Positions 1 through 10,467 are shown, counted from the first letter of the stretch. The stretch is 64,000 bases of DNA from Lepas anatifera (GCA_034440635.1 JAOTON010001937.1:1396001-1460000), one strand, 5' to 3'. Notes: a model not told the origin generated them from the letters alone. A program made the numbers and translations.

Positions 1-90
1 GTGGCGCTGAGGCGCCGCTCGGGTACCGCCGCCCTACCGTTCAGTGGCGCTGAGGCGCGGTGTAGCCCGGTTCGGTTACCGCCGCCCCAC
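1..90. repeat. Two tandem copies of a ~43-bp GC-rich unit
   Basis: The unit beginning GTGGCGCTGAGGCGC at position 1 recurs at about 44, and both copies continue into a similar GGTTACCGCCGCCC-type stretch. The array is cut by the window edge, so more copies may lie to the left. The open frame through it shows no recognisable domain. Confidence 0.45.
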
Positions 91-780
91 CCACACCTGC
101 CATCATACTTGTCCCAGGACTATGCTGGCTCCGGGCTATGGCGCTGCTCATTTCATGCGTGTTCATCATTTATGTATCATCTGTGGACCGGCATGGCAGT
201 GTCTGCATCTTTCCTGCAAATAGGATCTATGCTTTCCCTCATATTTCCTTGACATACAATTGACAATGGGTTTTATTCTCACGATGCTGTTCATCCAGCT
301 CTGAACCAACTGTGTTGTCTCTCCTTGTATTTAAGATAGTTGTGGATCTTTCGTCATGTATTCTCTGTTTCCGCATTAGGGTAAATTAGAACACACACAA
401 TGTAAAAAATTACGAGACGACAGGTTGACTAGCCGGAACAAAAACTTACAATCAACACTTCAACAAAACGGCCTTCACCCACATCAGAACAGCCCCTGTG
501 GGCATCCCGCGGCAGCGTTTGTGCCGGGTGTTGCGAAAAAAACATCCGCATTCTGTTTTTACTCTCAAAATGCACCGGCTCATGCAATGTCAACATGCAT
601 GAATTGACCAACATGAAATTGTGAGCGTATGCACGATCTTCGCCTTCCGGCGGAGCAAATTTTGACTATTGCCTCGCGGTGTGGTGGCGTGGGTCGCACC
701 CACTGGGAGCGGCCCGCGTAATACAGCCAGTCTGGAAAGGAACACCGGCGTGTCTTTCTCACTGGTGGCAGCGGAAATGG
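91..780. other. No gene recognised
   Basis: Mixed-composition DNA with only short open frames on both strands. I see no domain, repeat or RNA gene. It may be the decayed upstream part of the gag-like relic that follows. Confidence 0.4.
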
Positions 781-784
781 CAAG

Positions 785-1340
785 TGGTGAGGCTGGTCCA
801 CATGGGTCCCGAGCAGTGGCTCTGACCCGTACGTTCGGCTGCGATGTGACTCCATCTGCGTGGCGTAGCTTTAGAGATCACTTTTTGCTGGCGAAGGTCA
901 ACATCGCTCGCGGTATTTAGATTTGGCAAGATTCAGCGTATGGTATCATAGAGCTGCAGCTGCGTCTGGTGGGCGCCCCTGCCGACTACATTCGCGACGA
1001 AGTGTTCCAATCCGCCTCCGAGCGAAACATGACCTCGCCATTCTTCAGCGGCTGGAGGAGCGATACGTCAACACTGAAGCCATCGAGGTGAGGGCAATCC
1101 GTTTTAAGGCCACCCAAGGGGAGTACGAGAGCCTGGCTGGTTTCATGGCCCGTTTGCGGCGCCTGGCGGGGGACGCCTTTTCCAGCGAGTCAGCTGATAT
1201 CGAACGGAAGCGCGTTGTTTGGAAGTCTTTGGACGGCCTGCGGGACAAAGATATTCTGGAGGGGTTATTTCGCGAGAGTTGGATGTATGATGAGCCTAAT
1301 GGCAAGGAGTGTGACGGTATTGTGACAATGGCAGGGACCG
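785..1340 (+). pseudogene. Decayed LTR-retrotransposon gag fragment
   Basis: Three successive plus-strand frames together resemble a Ty3/gypsy-type gag (capsid) region. A first piece ends near 918 with a W..F...F.LA pattern. A second piece around 955-1010 reads LQLRLVGAPADYI, like the helix usually written L.A.L.G.A. A third piece, about 1030-1330, contains LQRLEERYVN, then ESLAGFMARLRRLAGDAF and WKSLDGLRDKDILEGLF, the usual 'E.L..F...LR.LA ... GL.D..I...L' sequence of gag helices. Frame changes and a stop separate the pieces, so it is not functional. No protease, RT or LTR follows it. The family assignment is by pattern only; a domesticated gag-like gene is less likely because of the breaks. 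Confidence 0.45.
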
Positions 1341-1411
1341 GCCGACGCTGCTTCTTTGCCCCGCAGCCGCCATCGTCACGTGGGGTTACCGACACTGCGC
1401 CGCCTTTATAG

Positions 1412-2570
1412 GACGCCCTGGACAAGGACGGCAAGATTCAACAAGCTGACACACAAGCATCGGATGCAGTGGCATACTTATGAGGGTGTTATTTTGACCC
1501 ATCGATTTGTCGATTTGTCCTCCCTGTTGTCTCTGGGGGTGCGATACCAGCATTGTCTGAGTTTGTTGCATTCATTGCACGTGACTCACAGAGTCGTGAA
1601 ATGTTTCGTTTCATATTGTCGCGTCTTTTCAATATTAGCATTTCATTCGCCGCTACTCCAGGCGTCCAATAGCCTTCGAAAATGATTACGCCATCACCTC
1701 ACTGAGCACAACGAAACGGCAGCTCGTTCGAACAGGAAACATGAGACATTTCCGAGTACGGAGATTTAAGATATTGTGATTATTTCCTTAAACAACCAAA
1801 ATGTTTCAAAGAACACGTTTTGTGGAGCGATGAAATAGTGTTTATGCTAAAGCAAAAGCCGAACGGGCAGAACGGGGGGTATTAGAGACGATGTGATCCT
1901 GAGGTTGATATCAAGGGCCGGGAGCACAGAGTCCAGAAAGCAATGTGCTGGGCTGGTGTCATGAATGGGGAAAGTAAAAGAAAAACTTACGCAGGTACTC
2001 CAGACCCGAACAAGATTGGTGTTGCATGATTGATGATCTGTTTGGTCACTTGTTGCAGCCCATGAGAGTTGCAATAAAAACACGTGCTGGTACTTTTTTG
2101 CATTCTGGTTAAAACAGAGCAATGATGGGAAAAACAACCTGGCATATGCCATCTTATCACAGATTGTCACGCAGCTCTCAAAATATCAACCAAAGATGCT
2201 CCAAATTACAAAAATTCAAACATTTCCACACATTATCGTGCGTGCATGTCCCAACTGACAAGCTCAAAGCGTCGAAATCGAACTTTTAGGAAAAATATGG
2301 GTTGTAATGAAAGACTGTATCCAATTTCTTCACATCAAATTTAATTCCACTGTGCTCGATATGAAATACAAATTAATATGTTTCTAAAACATCTTGAAAA
2401 CCAAAACTTTGAATAAAAAGTATCCCACTATGTTGGCGATACCTCGCGGATTTCAAAAATATATTTAATTTTATTTATTACAGATAACTTTTAAGCGTGT
2501 TAAGATACCCTTATATTGCACCTTTCCAAAAATTCCCGAGGCTATAGCTAAAAAAAAACAAAACAATTAT
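1412..2570. other. No gene recognised
   Basis: AT-richer DNA with short open frames only. I saw no repeat, TIR pair or coding motif. Confidence 0.4.
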
Positions 2571-2755
2571 CCGGGATGATACCTCAATGGTGGAGCAGCT
2601 GCCTTCTGAACCGCATGTCCCAGGGTCATGTCCCGGCACGGCCTCTGAATAGGTTGATCTGATCTCCCAAATCCCTCCCAACAGGATGAGAGTTGGCGAC
2701 GCCATGTAACCCTGGCAATTGGTGCGTCGTTAAACCCGCACAATTATAAAAACCC
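2571..2755 (+). mobile_element. tRNA-derived SINE
   Basis: The head resembles a tRNA with an RNA polymerase III promoter: an A-box-like TACCTCAATGG at 2580-2590 followed by TGGAGC, and a B-box-like GGTCATGTCCC at 2624-2634, about 34 bases apart. The body continues about 120 bp beyond the tRNA-like head and ends near a TGCGTCGTTAAACCC motif and a short A-rich tail, a layout common to invertebrate SINEs. The cloverleaf is not good enough for a working tRNA. Flanking target duplications were not identified. Confidence 0.6.
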
Positions 2756-3407
2756 AACCGTTGGTCACATGGAACTAAACTCGGAGCGGAGTTCAGAGCA
2801 GCCCATTTACCCCCTGCGCCAATTTACAAGACCATGTGCGGGGTCGGTGTTATTATGCACCTTTCACTGGTCAATCTCTCACGGAATATCCCGGGTGAAA
2901 ACGTTTGTCGTGTAGAATGATGATACATCCTACTTAATGCGACGACGAGCAACACGAACTTTTTACAGAGCAACACGAAATGTGGACATTCTCTTCGAAA
3001 CAGCCGGTAGCCGCTGACTAGAACTGGTGAGTGTGACCCGTCCGGGTGATATGTTCTAATGCAGAAGAGCTACGCTACCGGATCCCTGCAGGAACCACTT
3101 CACAACATGCGGGGAACAACACACTGCGTCAGCTGTAAATTAGCTGTGACTAGATTGGTGATGGTGGCACCAGGCGCAACATTCCACACTAGAGTCAATA
3201 GCACTACCCTTTACCCTCGAGTTTACTATTCCACACAATATACGAGTGGTATTTAGATTACTCGCAGTTCCACATAAAAGAAGATTTCTACCAGCAATGG
3301 CTAGCTCCAGTAGTTTCCACAGGCTGCGTGTGCTGATCCGATGCAGTACTGCTGAGGCCCAAGTGCCTGCGTTACCGCGGGGAGGCGGCCTGCTGTAGGC
3401 CGGCGGC
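2756..3407 (-). other. Region downstream of SGCB stop; likely 3' UTR and flank
   Basis: This lies directly after the SGCB stop codon in gene orientation, so its right part should be 3' UTR. No AATAAA on the minus strand was seen close to the stop; the first clear candidate I noticed is far away, near 2469-2474. Nothing else was recognised. Confidence 0.35.
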
Positions 3408-3980
3408 TCAGGCGCACGGGCTGCTGTGGCCGTGGAGGCCGGCGTGGCCGCAGGTGACGCGGCGTCCCGGCGGCCGGTCCTCGTTGTCCACCGGCACTGG
3501 CATGCGGAACAGTCGGCCGCCGGGCACGCAGGCGCACAGCCGGTACTGGCCGGGCGCCGTGCGACCAGCGCGCCGGCCGGCCGCCCAAGGAACGCCGCCC
3601 ACGTCCAGCCGCACACCAGCGGCGCCGCGCAGCGCCACCGAGCCGTTCACCGACTTGAGGTAGAGCTCCTGGTCAGCCGAGAACACCACACTCTTGCCGT
3701 CGACGTGCGTGCCCTCGGCTCCGCGCAGGTGCGTCTGCGTTGCCGAGCGCAGCTGCAGGGCCCGATCCACCGGACTGACCACCCTGCGGCTGCGCACGTC
3801 CCGCACGCGCAGACTACGCACACCGCTGGGCAGGCCGAAGTCAGGAAAGGCGGTGCTGAAGAAGGAGGAGGCGGCAGCAGCGCGCACACCGGCGCCATTG
3901 ACGCCTTGCACGGAAACGCCGGAGTGGGTGAGAGAGACGCGCTGGTCATCATCCTTGTCGCTGCCTCCTCCGGAGGACAC
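3408..3980 (-). CDS. SGCB: Beta-sarcoglycan, last coding exon (C-terminal domain)
   Basis: The exon encodes about 190 residues and the stop. Beta-sarcoglycan is a type II membrane glycoprotein of the dystrophin-associated complex at the muscle cell surface. What identifies it is the run FGLPSGVRSLRV, close to the family's LPSGV.SL.V motif, then a beta-strand-rich stretch with KSVVFSADQELYLKS and NGSVALRG (one N-glycosylation sequon), and then QYRLCACVPGGRLFRM, matching the Y.LC.C..G.LF signature. Two further cysteines close the C-terminal cysteine cluster. The exon starts in phase 0 directly after a TAG acceptor (minus strand), reading GTGTCC. The stop is at 3410-3408. The 35-bp minisatellite abuts its 5' edge. 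GC content is very high compared with the flanks. Gamma/delta-sarcoglycan is less likely because of the LPSGV motif. Confidence 0.85.
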   Translation of the reverse strand: MSSGGGSDKDDDQRVSLTHSGVSVQGVNGAGVRAAAASSFFSTAFPDFGLPSGVRSLRVRDVRSRRVVSPVDRALQLRSATQTHLRGAEGTHVDGKSVVFSADQELYLKSVNGSVALRGAAGVRLDVGGVPWAAGRRAGRTAPGQYRLCACVPGGRLFRMPVPVDNEDRPPGRRVTCGHAGLHGHSSPCA

Positions 3981-4545
3981 CTACCGACGGCACGGTGGTC
4001 ACAGGTGGGGACACCTCCCCACGGCACGGTGGTCACACCTCACGGTACGGTGGTCACAGGTGGGGACACCTGCCGACGGCACGGTGGTCACAGGTGGAGG
4101 ACACCTGTCCACGGTACGGTGGTCACAGGTGGGGACACCTCCACACGGCACGGTGGTCACAGGTAGAGGACACCTCCACACGGCACGGTGGTCACAGGTA
4201 AGGACACCTCCCCACGGCACGGTGGTCACAGGTGTGGGACACCTCCCCACGGCACGGTGGTCACAGGTGGAGGACACCTCCACACGGCACGGTGGTTACA
4301 GGTGGAGGATATCTCCCCACGGCACGGTGGTCACAGGTGGGGGACACCTCCCCACGGCACGGTGGTCACAGGTAGAGGACACCTCCACACGGCACGGTGG
4401 TCACAGGTAGAGGACACCTCCCCACGGCACGGTGGTCACAGGTGGGGACACCTACCGACGGCACGGTGGTCACAGGTAGAGGACACCTCCCCACGGCATG
4501 GTAGTCACAGGTAGAGGACACCTGCCAACGGCACGGTGGTCACGG
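3981..4545 (-). repeat. 35-bp minisatellite at the 3' splice site of the last SGCB exon
   Basis: About 16 units of 34-36 bp. In gene (minus) orientation a unit starts GTGTCCTC and ends at a GGGGAG or similar AG, and it contains ACCTGTGACCACC. The exon itself begins GTGTCCTCC after an AG, so the exon edge is the last, partly diverged unit and every unit carries a copy of the acceptor. Units alternate CTACCTG and CCACCTG. Long open frames in the array come from the repeat and are not genes. Confidence 0.9.
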
Positions 4546-4569
4546 CCGGACACGTGCTGTGCTGCTACA

Positions 4570-5795
4570 GAGACGCCTGTGTCGGCCTGGACCACTTCCC
4601 AGACAGATGGAAACAGGCGATAGTACCCCAGTTTTGAAACCAGAAAAAGATGGTCATGGTCCCTTCACTACCGGCCTATTGCTCTCGCATCACGTCTACG
4701 TAAGCTGCTCCAACAAATGGTACACAGGTACACAACCGTCTCGTTTGATTGTTTAGAAGACACAATTCTTCCCTGAGTATCAGTGTGGGTTTTAAACTTA
4801 ACGTTGCACTACCGATCATCTGTGTTGCTTGATACGGCAATTCATCGTTCTTTCACAGCAATACAGCACACAGTAGCAATGTTTTTCGACGTCGAAAGGG
4901 CAACAGCGTAGTGATATGCAATTTTACGCAAACTGCGAGAAGCAGGCATTATGGGCCACATGGGAAACGTTCTGAACAACTTTATTAAGGAACTCCGACT
5001 CTTTAGAGTTAGAGTCGGAGCCTCGTAGTCCCACAGTTTTCGACAAGAGAGTGGCACAGAGCGTAGTATTTTAAGCGTGACCATGTTCGGCGTATTAGTA
5101 AATGACATATGTAGTACTTTAGAGCCCTCAGCGTCGAACGCTCACTCTTCGTTGACTTTGCAATATGGATCTCAACGTCCACTTCGATATCCGCTTAGAG
5201 ACAGCTGCAACTGAGCATTGGCCGTCTGGCCGAGTGGAGCATTCTGGACGGTTGTAAGTTTTCTACAGAGGAAACTATATGTGTTAACTTTTGCACACGA
5301 AGTAAATCTTGTTCCGAGACGATATTGACCTTTGATCTTGACCTGTATGACAAGCGCATCCCTTGTCGCCTCTGAGACAAGGTTCCTGGGCGTTACATTT
5401 GACAAGCGTTTGGCCTACAACCCACCCCCCTCCCACACACATCCGAGCAGTCTCGGAAAAGGTATGGAACGCTTTAAAATTCTCAAAATAATATCACGTA
5501 CTTCGTTTGGCGCTGACAGGACCTCCCTTTTACACCTTTACCATGCCCTCATCAGATCTGCTCTCGACTACGCTTACATTGCTTACGATGGTGATCTGAC
5601 CAGCGTCAAGCAGCCGCTGGACGCGGTACACCATGTGTGCATCCCGGTGGCGACAGGCGCATTTCGTACCTCTCGCTGAGCGAGTCTGCCGGTATGTGCA
5701 GACGAGCCCCTCTGGACCTCAGACGTAAACGACTCGCATTGATTTATACAAGCGAAATCCGACGGCACCCACAATACCAACGCACAGGTGGTTAT
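4570..5795 (+). pseudogene. Decayed Jockey/I-like non-LTR reverse transcriptase in an SGCB intron
   Basis: Read across three plus-strand frames, the stretch follows the RT domain order of an I/Jockey-type LINE. A FPDRWKQAI segment near 4595 and a KPEKD motif near 4640 are followed by a RPIAL-like stretch. TTDHL lies near 4815, and VAMFFDVERA, the first catalytic-aspartate region, near 4880. LRKLREAGIMGHM follows, and then a degraded thumb. The C-terminal part is clearest: FLGVTFDKRLAY, ILKIISRTSFGADRTSLLHLY and LIRSALDYAYIAY at about 5385-5590, ending GAFRTS near 5680. At least five frameshifts or stops and a missing YADD region show that it is dead. It lies in the intron antisense to SGCB. 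Clade assignment is from the C-terminal motif order only. Confidence 0.75.
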
Positions 5796-6030
5796 TGGAT
5801 CCCTCTATGACAGTCATCTTCGCAGTCAGTCGTCAGAGTTCCTTCTAACGGCACTTGGTATATGCCAGGGGAGTCCCGTAATGACTGAGGGCTGTCTGAT
5901 CGGCTAATTACCCCAATGTGATACTTTGCGACAGGTGCCATACTGCACATGCATACCACGGCATTTTGTATGCGAGCTCTGTTGGACGTGTACATCCGGC
6001 AGTAACAGAACGGAGGGTCGCATCTCTCAC
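5796..6030 (-). other. SGCB intron, no other feature
   Basis: Intronic sequence between the RT relic and the splice donor at 6030/6031. The donor reads CTG|GTGAGA on the minus strand. Nothing else was recognised. Confidence 0.5.
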
Positions 6031-6162
6031 CAGCAAGTCCACTGTGCCGCCGTCGCCCGTCACCGACATCGACTCCTCGTGGAAGCCCAGGAACGCGCCA
6101 TCCGGCTTAAATACGCTGTCCAAGTCCACCGTGCCGGACAGAATCATAGCGCGCTCTGTCAC
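6031..6162 (-). CDS. SGCB: Beta-sarcoglycan, middle coding exon
   Basis: A 132-bp, 44-codon exon, phase 0 at both ends. It follows a GACAG acceptor and ends at a good donor (CTG|GTGAGA). The peptide contains SGTVDLDSVFKPDGAFLG and SMSVTGDGGTVDL, matching the start of the extracellular stalk of beta-sarcoglycan just after the membrane segment, where the family has a V.GG....VI.G.N pattern. It joins in frame to the exon at 3408-3980 and to the transmembrane exon at 7072-7240. The frame is closed by a TGA immediately upstream of the proposed acceptor, which supports the boundary. The 48-bp minisatellite touches its 5' edge, and the first 12 exon bases recur in every repeat unit. Confidence 0.75.
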
Positions 6163-6680
6163 CTGTCACCGCACGGACCAGTCATCGGCACATACCGGGG
6201 CCTGCACCGCACGGACCGCACATCTAACGTGGCCGTCCACGGACCAGTCATCGGCACGTACACGGCGCTCTGTCACCGCACGGACCAGTCATCGGCACAT
6301 ACACGGTGCTCTGTCAACTGTCACCGCACGGACCAACCACCAGCACATACACGGCGCTCTGTCACCTGTCACCGCACGAGCCAATCAGCGGCACATACAC
6401 GGCGCTCTGTCACATGTCACCGCACGAACCAGTCAACAGCACATACACGGTGTTCTGTCACCGCACGGACCAGTCAACATCACATAAAACGATGTTATGT
6501 CACCTGTCACAGCACGGACCAGTCATCGGCACATACACGGCGCTCTGTCACCTGTCACCGCGCGAGCCAGTCATCGGCACATACACGGCGCTGTCACCTG
6601 TCACCGCGCGGGCCAGTCACCGCACATACGCGGTGTTCTGTCACCTGTCACCGCGCGGGCCAGTCACCAGCACATACACT
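6163..6680 (-). repeat. 48-bp minisatellite at the 3' splice site of the SGCB middle exon
   Basis: Roughly 10-11 units. In gene orientation each unit runs GTGACAGAGCGCCGTGTATG, then TGCCGATGACTGGTCC, then a GTGCGGTGACAG acceptor-like end. The exon begins GTGACAGAGCGC after the same GACAG, so the array and exon share their junction. Some units are short by 12-24 bp. Open frames through it are repeat artefacts. Confidence 0.88.
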
Positions 6681-7071
6681 GAGATCGAAAGGCGTCGATA
6701 TCTGCCGGGAGCCCCCACCCTGGTTTCGCTCCTGGGGGAGCATCCTTCTGTGGATATATCTAGCATTATGTCTTACCTAAAGAAAGTCGGATTCAACGTG
6801 ATTTATTCCCCTACGTAGCCGCTGGTAACTCCTGTGGTTTTTCACCTGCCTGTAAGTGCGAGGGCTAAGCCCCGTTTTATCTCATGAACCCACCTTTTGT
6901 TTTCTACACTTTCCATACCCTCTTAAATGAGACTGTCGCCACAGAGCGATTTGCTTTGCGTCATTTGAATCACGCTTTACTCTGTACTGTCGGTATGGGT
7001 GCAAAATGACCATGGAAGTCGGGCCGCCCTAAAACACCAGATGATGATGATGAGGCTCAGCGAGAGGATAC
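6681..7071 (-). other. SGCB intron, unique part
   Basis: Non-repetitive intron between the 48-bp array and the donor of the transmembrane exon (CAG|GTATCC on the minus strand at 7072/7071). A short ATC/GAT microsatellite lies near 7040-7050. No other feature. Confidence 0.5.
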
Positions 7072-7240
7072 CTGCAGGCTCTCCATGCCGACGCTGACGC
7101 GCAGCACGGAGAGAAGCGTCAGTGTGATGAGCAGGTTGAACACGGCTACCAGCAGCACCACGCCCAACCAGCAGCCAGAAGGCGTAGGAGCGCCCACCGG
7201 CAACGAGGGTCGCCTCTCCGCCAGACGTCGTCACCACCGT
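7072..7240 (-). CDS. SGCB: Beta-sarcoglycan, transmembrane exon with a frameshift
   Basis: The exon encodes the single membrane span of this type II protein. Its first half reads GGRSYAFWLL, like the family's GLRGR..YAFW sequence at the cytoplasmic face. Its second half, in another frame, reads VVLLVAVFNLLITLTLLSVL followed by RVSVGMESLQ, matching the conserved helix with N(L/I).ITL and the start of the ectodomain. The two frames meet around 7163-7172, where one extra base is needed to explain the switch. With that base removed the exon would be 168 bp, 56 codons, phase 0 at both ends like its neighbours. It may be an assembly error or a real null lesion. The 5' boundary at a TTCAG acceptor is inferred; a start a few codons further in is possible. 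The preceding N-terminal exon was not found. Confidence 0.72.
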
Positions 7241-8200
7241 CTGAACACTGCCGGAAGTGGGCCAGACATCGTCACCACCGTCCGAACACTGCCGGAAGTG
7301 GGCCAGACATCGTCACCACCGTCTGACACTGCCGGAAGTGGAGTCGGACTTGTCACCACCGTCTGAACACTGCCCGAAGTGGGGTCAGGCGTCGTCACCA
7401 CCGTCCGAACACTGCCGGAAGTGGGGCCAGACATTGTCACCACCGTCTGAACACTGCCGGAAGTGGAGTCGACATTGTACCACCGTCCGAACACTGCCGG
7501 AAGTGGGCCCAAACATTGTCCACCGTCTGAACACAGCCGGAAATGGAGCCAGACATTGTCACCACCGTCCGAACACTGCCGGAAGTGGGCCGACATCGTC
7601 ACCACCGTCTGACACTGCCGGAAGTGGGGCCGACATCGTCACCACCGTCCGAACACTGCCGGAAGTGGGGCCACATTGTCACCACCGTCTGAACACTGCC
7701 GGAAGTGGGGCCAGACATTGTCGCCACCGTCTGACACTGCCCGAGTGGGGCCAGACATCCCCACCGTCGAACACTGCCGGAAGTGGGGCCAGACATTGTC
7801 ACCACCGACCGAACACTGCCGGAAGTGGGGTCAGACATTGTCACCACCGTCTGAACACTGCCCGAAGTGGGGCCAGACATCGTCACCACTGTCCGAACAC
7901 TGCCGGAAGTGGGGTCAGGCGTCGTCACCACCATCCGAACACTGCCGGAAGTGGGGCCAGACATTGTCACCACCGTCTGAACACTGCCGGAAGTGGGGCC
8001 AGACATTGTCACCACCGTCCGAACACTGCCGGAAGTGGGGTCAGACATTGTCACCACCGTCTGAACACTGCCCGAAGTGGGGCCAGACATTGTCACCACC
8101 GTCTGAACACTGCCGGAATTGGGGCCAGACATTGTCACCACCGTCCGAACACTGCCGGAAGTGGGGCCAGACATTGTCACTACTGTCTGAACACTGCCGG
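7241..8200 (-). repeat. 42-bp minisatellite at the 3' splice site of the SGCB transmembrane exon
   Basis: About 22-23 units. In gene orientation the unit is ACGGTGGTGACAATGTCTGG, then CCCCACTTCCGGCAGTGTTCAG. The exon begins ACGGTGGTGACGACGTCTGG after TTCAG, so about 20 exon bases match the unit. Two main unit types alternate (GGGGCC and GGGGTC on the plus strand). Because 42 is a multiple of 3, frames stay open for hundreds of codons on both strands without encoding a real protein. Confidence 0.9.
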
Positions 8201-8930
8201 ACAGGGATGACACTGCCCACTACCTACTGCCCGAGTTTTTTTAATGGATAAAATCCACGGTTTTTAATCATTTCCTAGATGCTCCTGAGTAAAAATGTTG
8301 TATTTTTTGATATTCACACCACTTTTAAACTTACTAAGCCTTAGTATGTGTCATACATTCCAAAGTTTGGCAGAATTGGTACCATATGCCACCTCATACA
8401 ACCCGCTGGAAAAGTGCAGTTGGAAATTCTTGCCGTCTTACCAGGAAAATAATTCCTAAGAATCCACATGTCGTCCAAATTGCACATTGTGCAACACAAA
8501 TTTCTATCATTTTTTTGCCACAGGTAAAAGTCGCTGGATAAGACCAATACTGGCTCTGGATATGACGTTAGCTTTTGTCTGTATCATGCAGTTTTTTTCA
8601 GAATTCAACCTGTATACATCTTAATTAATTTATAAAAATCTCTGCAGGGTCAAAATATGTCAAAGGAACAGTGCAGTCTCAGATTGTGACTGACTTTGAC
8701 CTGAGAGGCATGAATGGTTTCTTTGTCCAGCTCATGGAACCTCTAAGGCTCATGGTGGTGGAGTCACGTCGTGCTGTACTCCAGGCGCGCAGCCAAGGTG
8801 AGACGACCGCCTCTCCTCCTGGCTGAGCTTAAGCTCTGTAAAGAGCTTCCCGCGCGGCCTCCCGTCGTTTTCTGATTTATGTTCTCCAAGTTGATTAAAA
8901 GAAAACGGACACCGTCACAATGTTTGTCTC
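8201..8930. other. No gene recognised
   Basis: Possibly intronic to SGCB. It holds short open frames on the minus strand without recognisable motifs and no clear repeat. Confidence 0.4.
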
Positions 8931-8934
8931 GGAG

Positions 8935-9640
8935 ACTCTCAATACCAAGTCTCAGGGGGTCCAAGCGTTGGTTTGGCAGGGCCCACCAAAATTTTGAATT
9001 GGGGGCCCGAGATTCGGCTATCGGGACACCAGAGTTTATCTCTGGGCCCCCAGACTTGGCTTCTGGAGCAGCTCAAAAATTTTCCAGGGGTCTCCATAGT
9101 TGGTCTGGAGGACCCTCGAGAGATTTTCACGGGGGGGCGCCCAGAGCTGGTCTCTGAGGACCCCCAGAGTTGGTCTCGATGAGCCCAAGGGTCTGACTTG
9201 GGGGATCCGCAGAGTTTTCTCGGGGAGCCCAGGGCTGCTCTCGGATGGCCTTTAAGAATTCGTCTCGGGAGCCTCAGAGTTGGTCTCCAAGGCCTTCGAG
9301 GGTTTGTCTCGTCGGCCCATAGAGTTGGTCTCGAACCTGGCTGAAAGTTGGTTTCGGGGGTCCCTAGATTCGGCCCTTGGGGTCCCCAGAGCTGGTTTCG
9401 GGGGATCCAAAGAATTGTTCTTGGGACCCCCAGAGTTGGTCTCGAGGACCTTCAAGAGTTTTTCTTGGTTCATGGGCCCCCAAAGGCTGATCTCGGGGAT
9501 CCCAAGATTCGTTCTCGGGCGGCTCAAGAGTTTTTCTGTCGGGAGGGGAGGTTTTGTCTCGAGGCGCCGGCCAATTTTTCTCAGACTGCCCAAAGAATTC
9601 GTGTTGGGGGCACCTCAGAGATGGTCCCCGGGTCACAAAT
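8935..9640 (+). repeat. Degenerate GGTCTC-type minisatellite
   Basis: Units of about 30 bp built on GAGTTGGTCTCGAGG with GGGGGCCC-like spacers, strongly diverged. It belongs to the same broad family as the large arrays at 30.6-42 kb. Overlapping open frames on both strands come from the repeat. Confidence 0.7.
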
Positions 9641-10467
9641 TAAGAAAAAGGATACCACGCTTTATTTAGCTAGATAGGCAAAGAAACACGCAAGGTAGGT
9701 AAAAAAACAGCCAATGAAAGTCACGTGAACCGCACCGATTCACTCCACAATCCCATCATCCACCGCTGACGTTCTTTTTATTCTCATTAGCGATCTTTGC
9801 ACTTTGGGCCCCATGCAGTGCACTCGAGCCTATATCCACGCCCCTTCCCTCCGAGAAAATAATGGATACGCCCCTGCTACGCTCTGAGAATTGTGATCTG
9901 GTCTTTATTGATGTACCGAACAAGATTTTCAGCGCTAGCATTTGTCCGTGAGGAATATGAGCTACTGATTTGAAAAAGTAAATTCCTGCGTGGCGCGGTG
10001 GCGTGGTGTTTGTCACGCTTGCTTTCTACAGGGTCGCCCAGGTTTACTACGGTGGATTTCTTGATTACGGGGAATCCGGCTCCTAAGAGAAAACAGTAAC
10101 AAGAGTCGACGACGCCGTATAACCATAGCAGGGGATGAGTTGATACGCTCCAAAATTGTTATTCAGGCCAAAAGTCGGTTCATTTTTCTTATCCATGGGT
10201 GCCCCTAAAACTAGGAAGGGTTCTGCACGCTGCCGTCAATCGGGTACTTAAGAACAGCTTGGGGAATATGAGCTTGTTCTTCTCTCCGTCACCTGAGGCA
10301 AACACTGATAGGCAACGATGATATTGAAAATATTACAATATTACAATCTTAATGCGTGCTCAAACAATGGCATCGAGCTAGAAACGGTGTGACGAGAATG
10401 CTACAAAAAAACGCAAACAACCCAGACCCGCGGGCTTTTACAAAAAATCCTAGTTTTTTCAGCCTTG
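9641..10467. other. No gene recognised
   Basis: Contains GGATACGCCCCTGC and ATCCACGCCCC motifs around 9835-9880 that resemble ends of small DNA elements, but no matching partner end was found. Otherwise unassigned. Confidence 0.35.

Noticed and set aside
2571..2645. Functional tRNA gene
   Set aside because: A- and B-box-like motifs are present but the cloverleaf is poor and the sequence continues into a SINE body.
3408..3980. Gamma- or delta-sarcoglycan
   Set aside because: The LPSGV.SL.V motif and the Y.LC.C..G.LF spacing fit the beta form better.
3426..4514. Several overlapping plus-strand frames of 100-250 codons
   Set aside because: They run antisense through the SGCB exon and then through the 35-bp array; no independent domain.
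5926..6818. Frames of 170-284 codons rich in HRTDQSSAHT-like repeats
   Set aside because: Translation of the 48-bp minisatellite in three frames, antisense to SGCB.
3981..8200. CRISPR array
   Set aside because: The units are contiguous minisatellite repeats without unique spacers, in a spliced eukaryotic gene; no cas genes.
7257..8210. Open frames of 317 and 204 codons on both strands
   Set aside because: They lie inside the 42-bp minisatellite; a unit length divisible by 3 without stops explains them.
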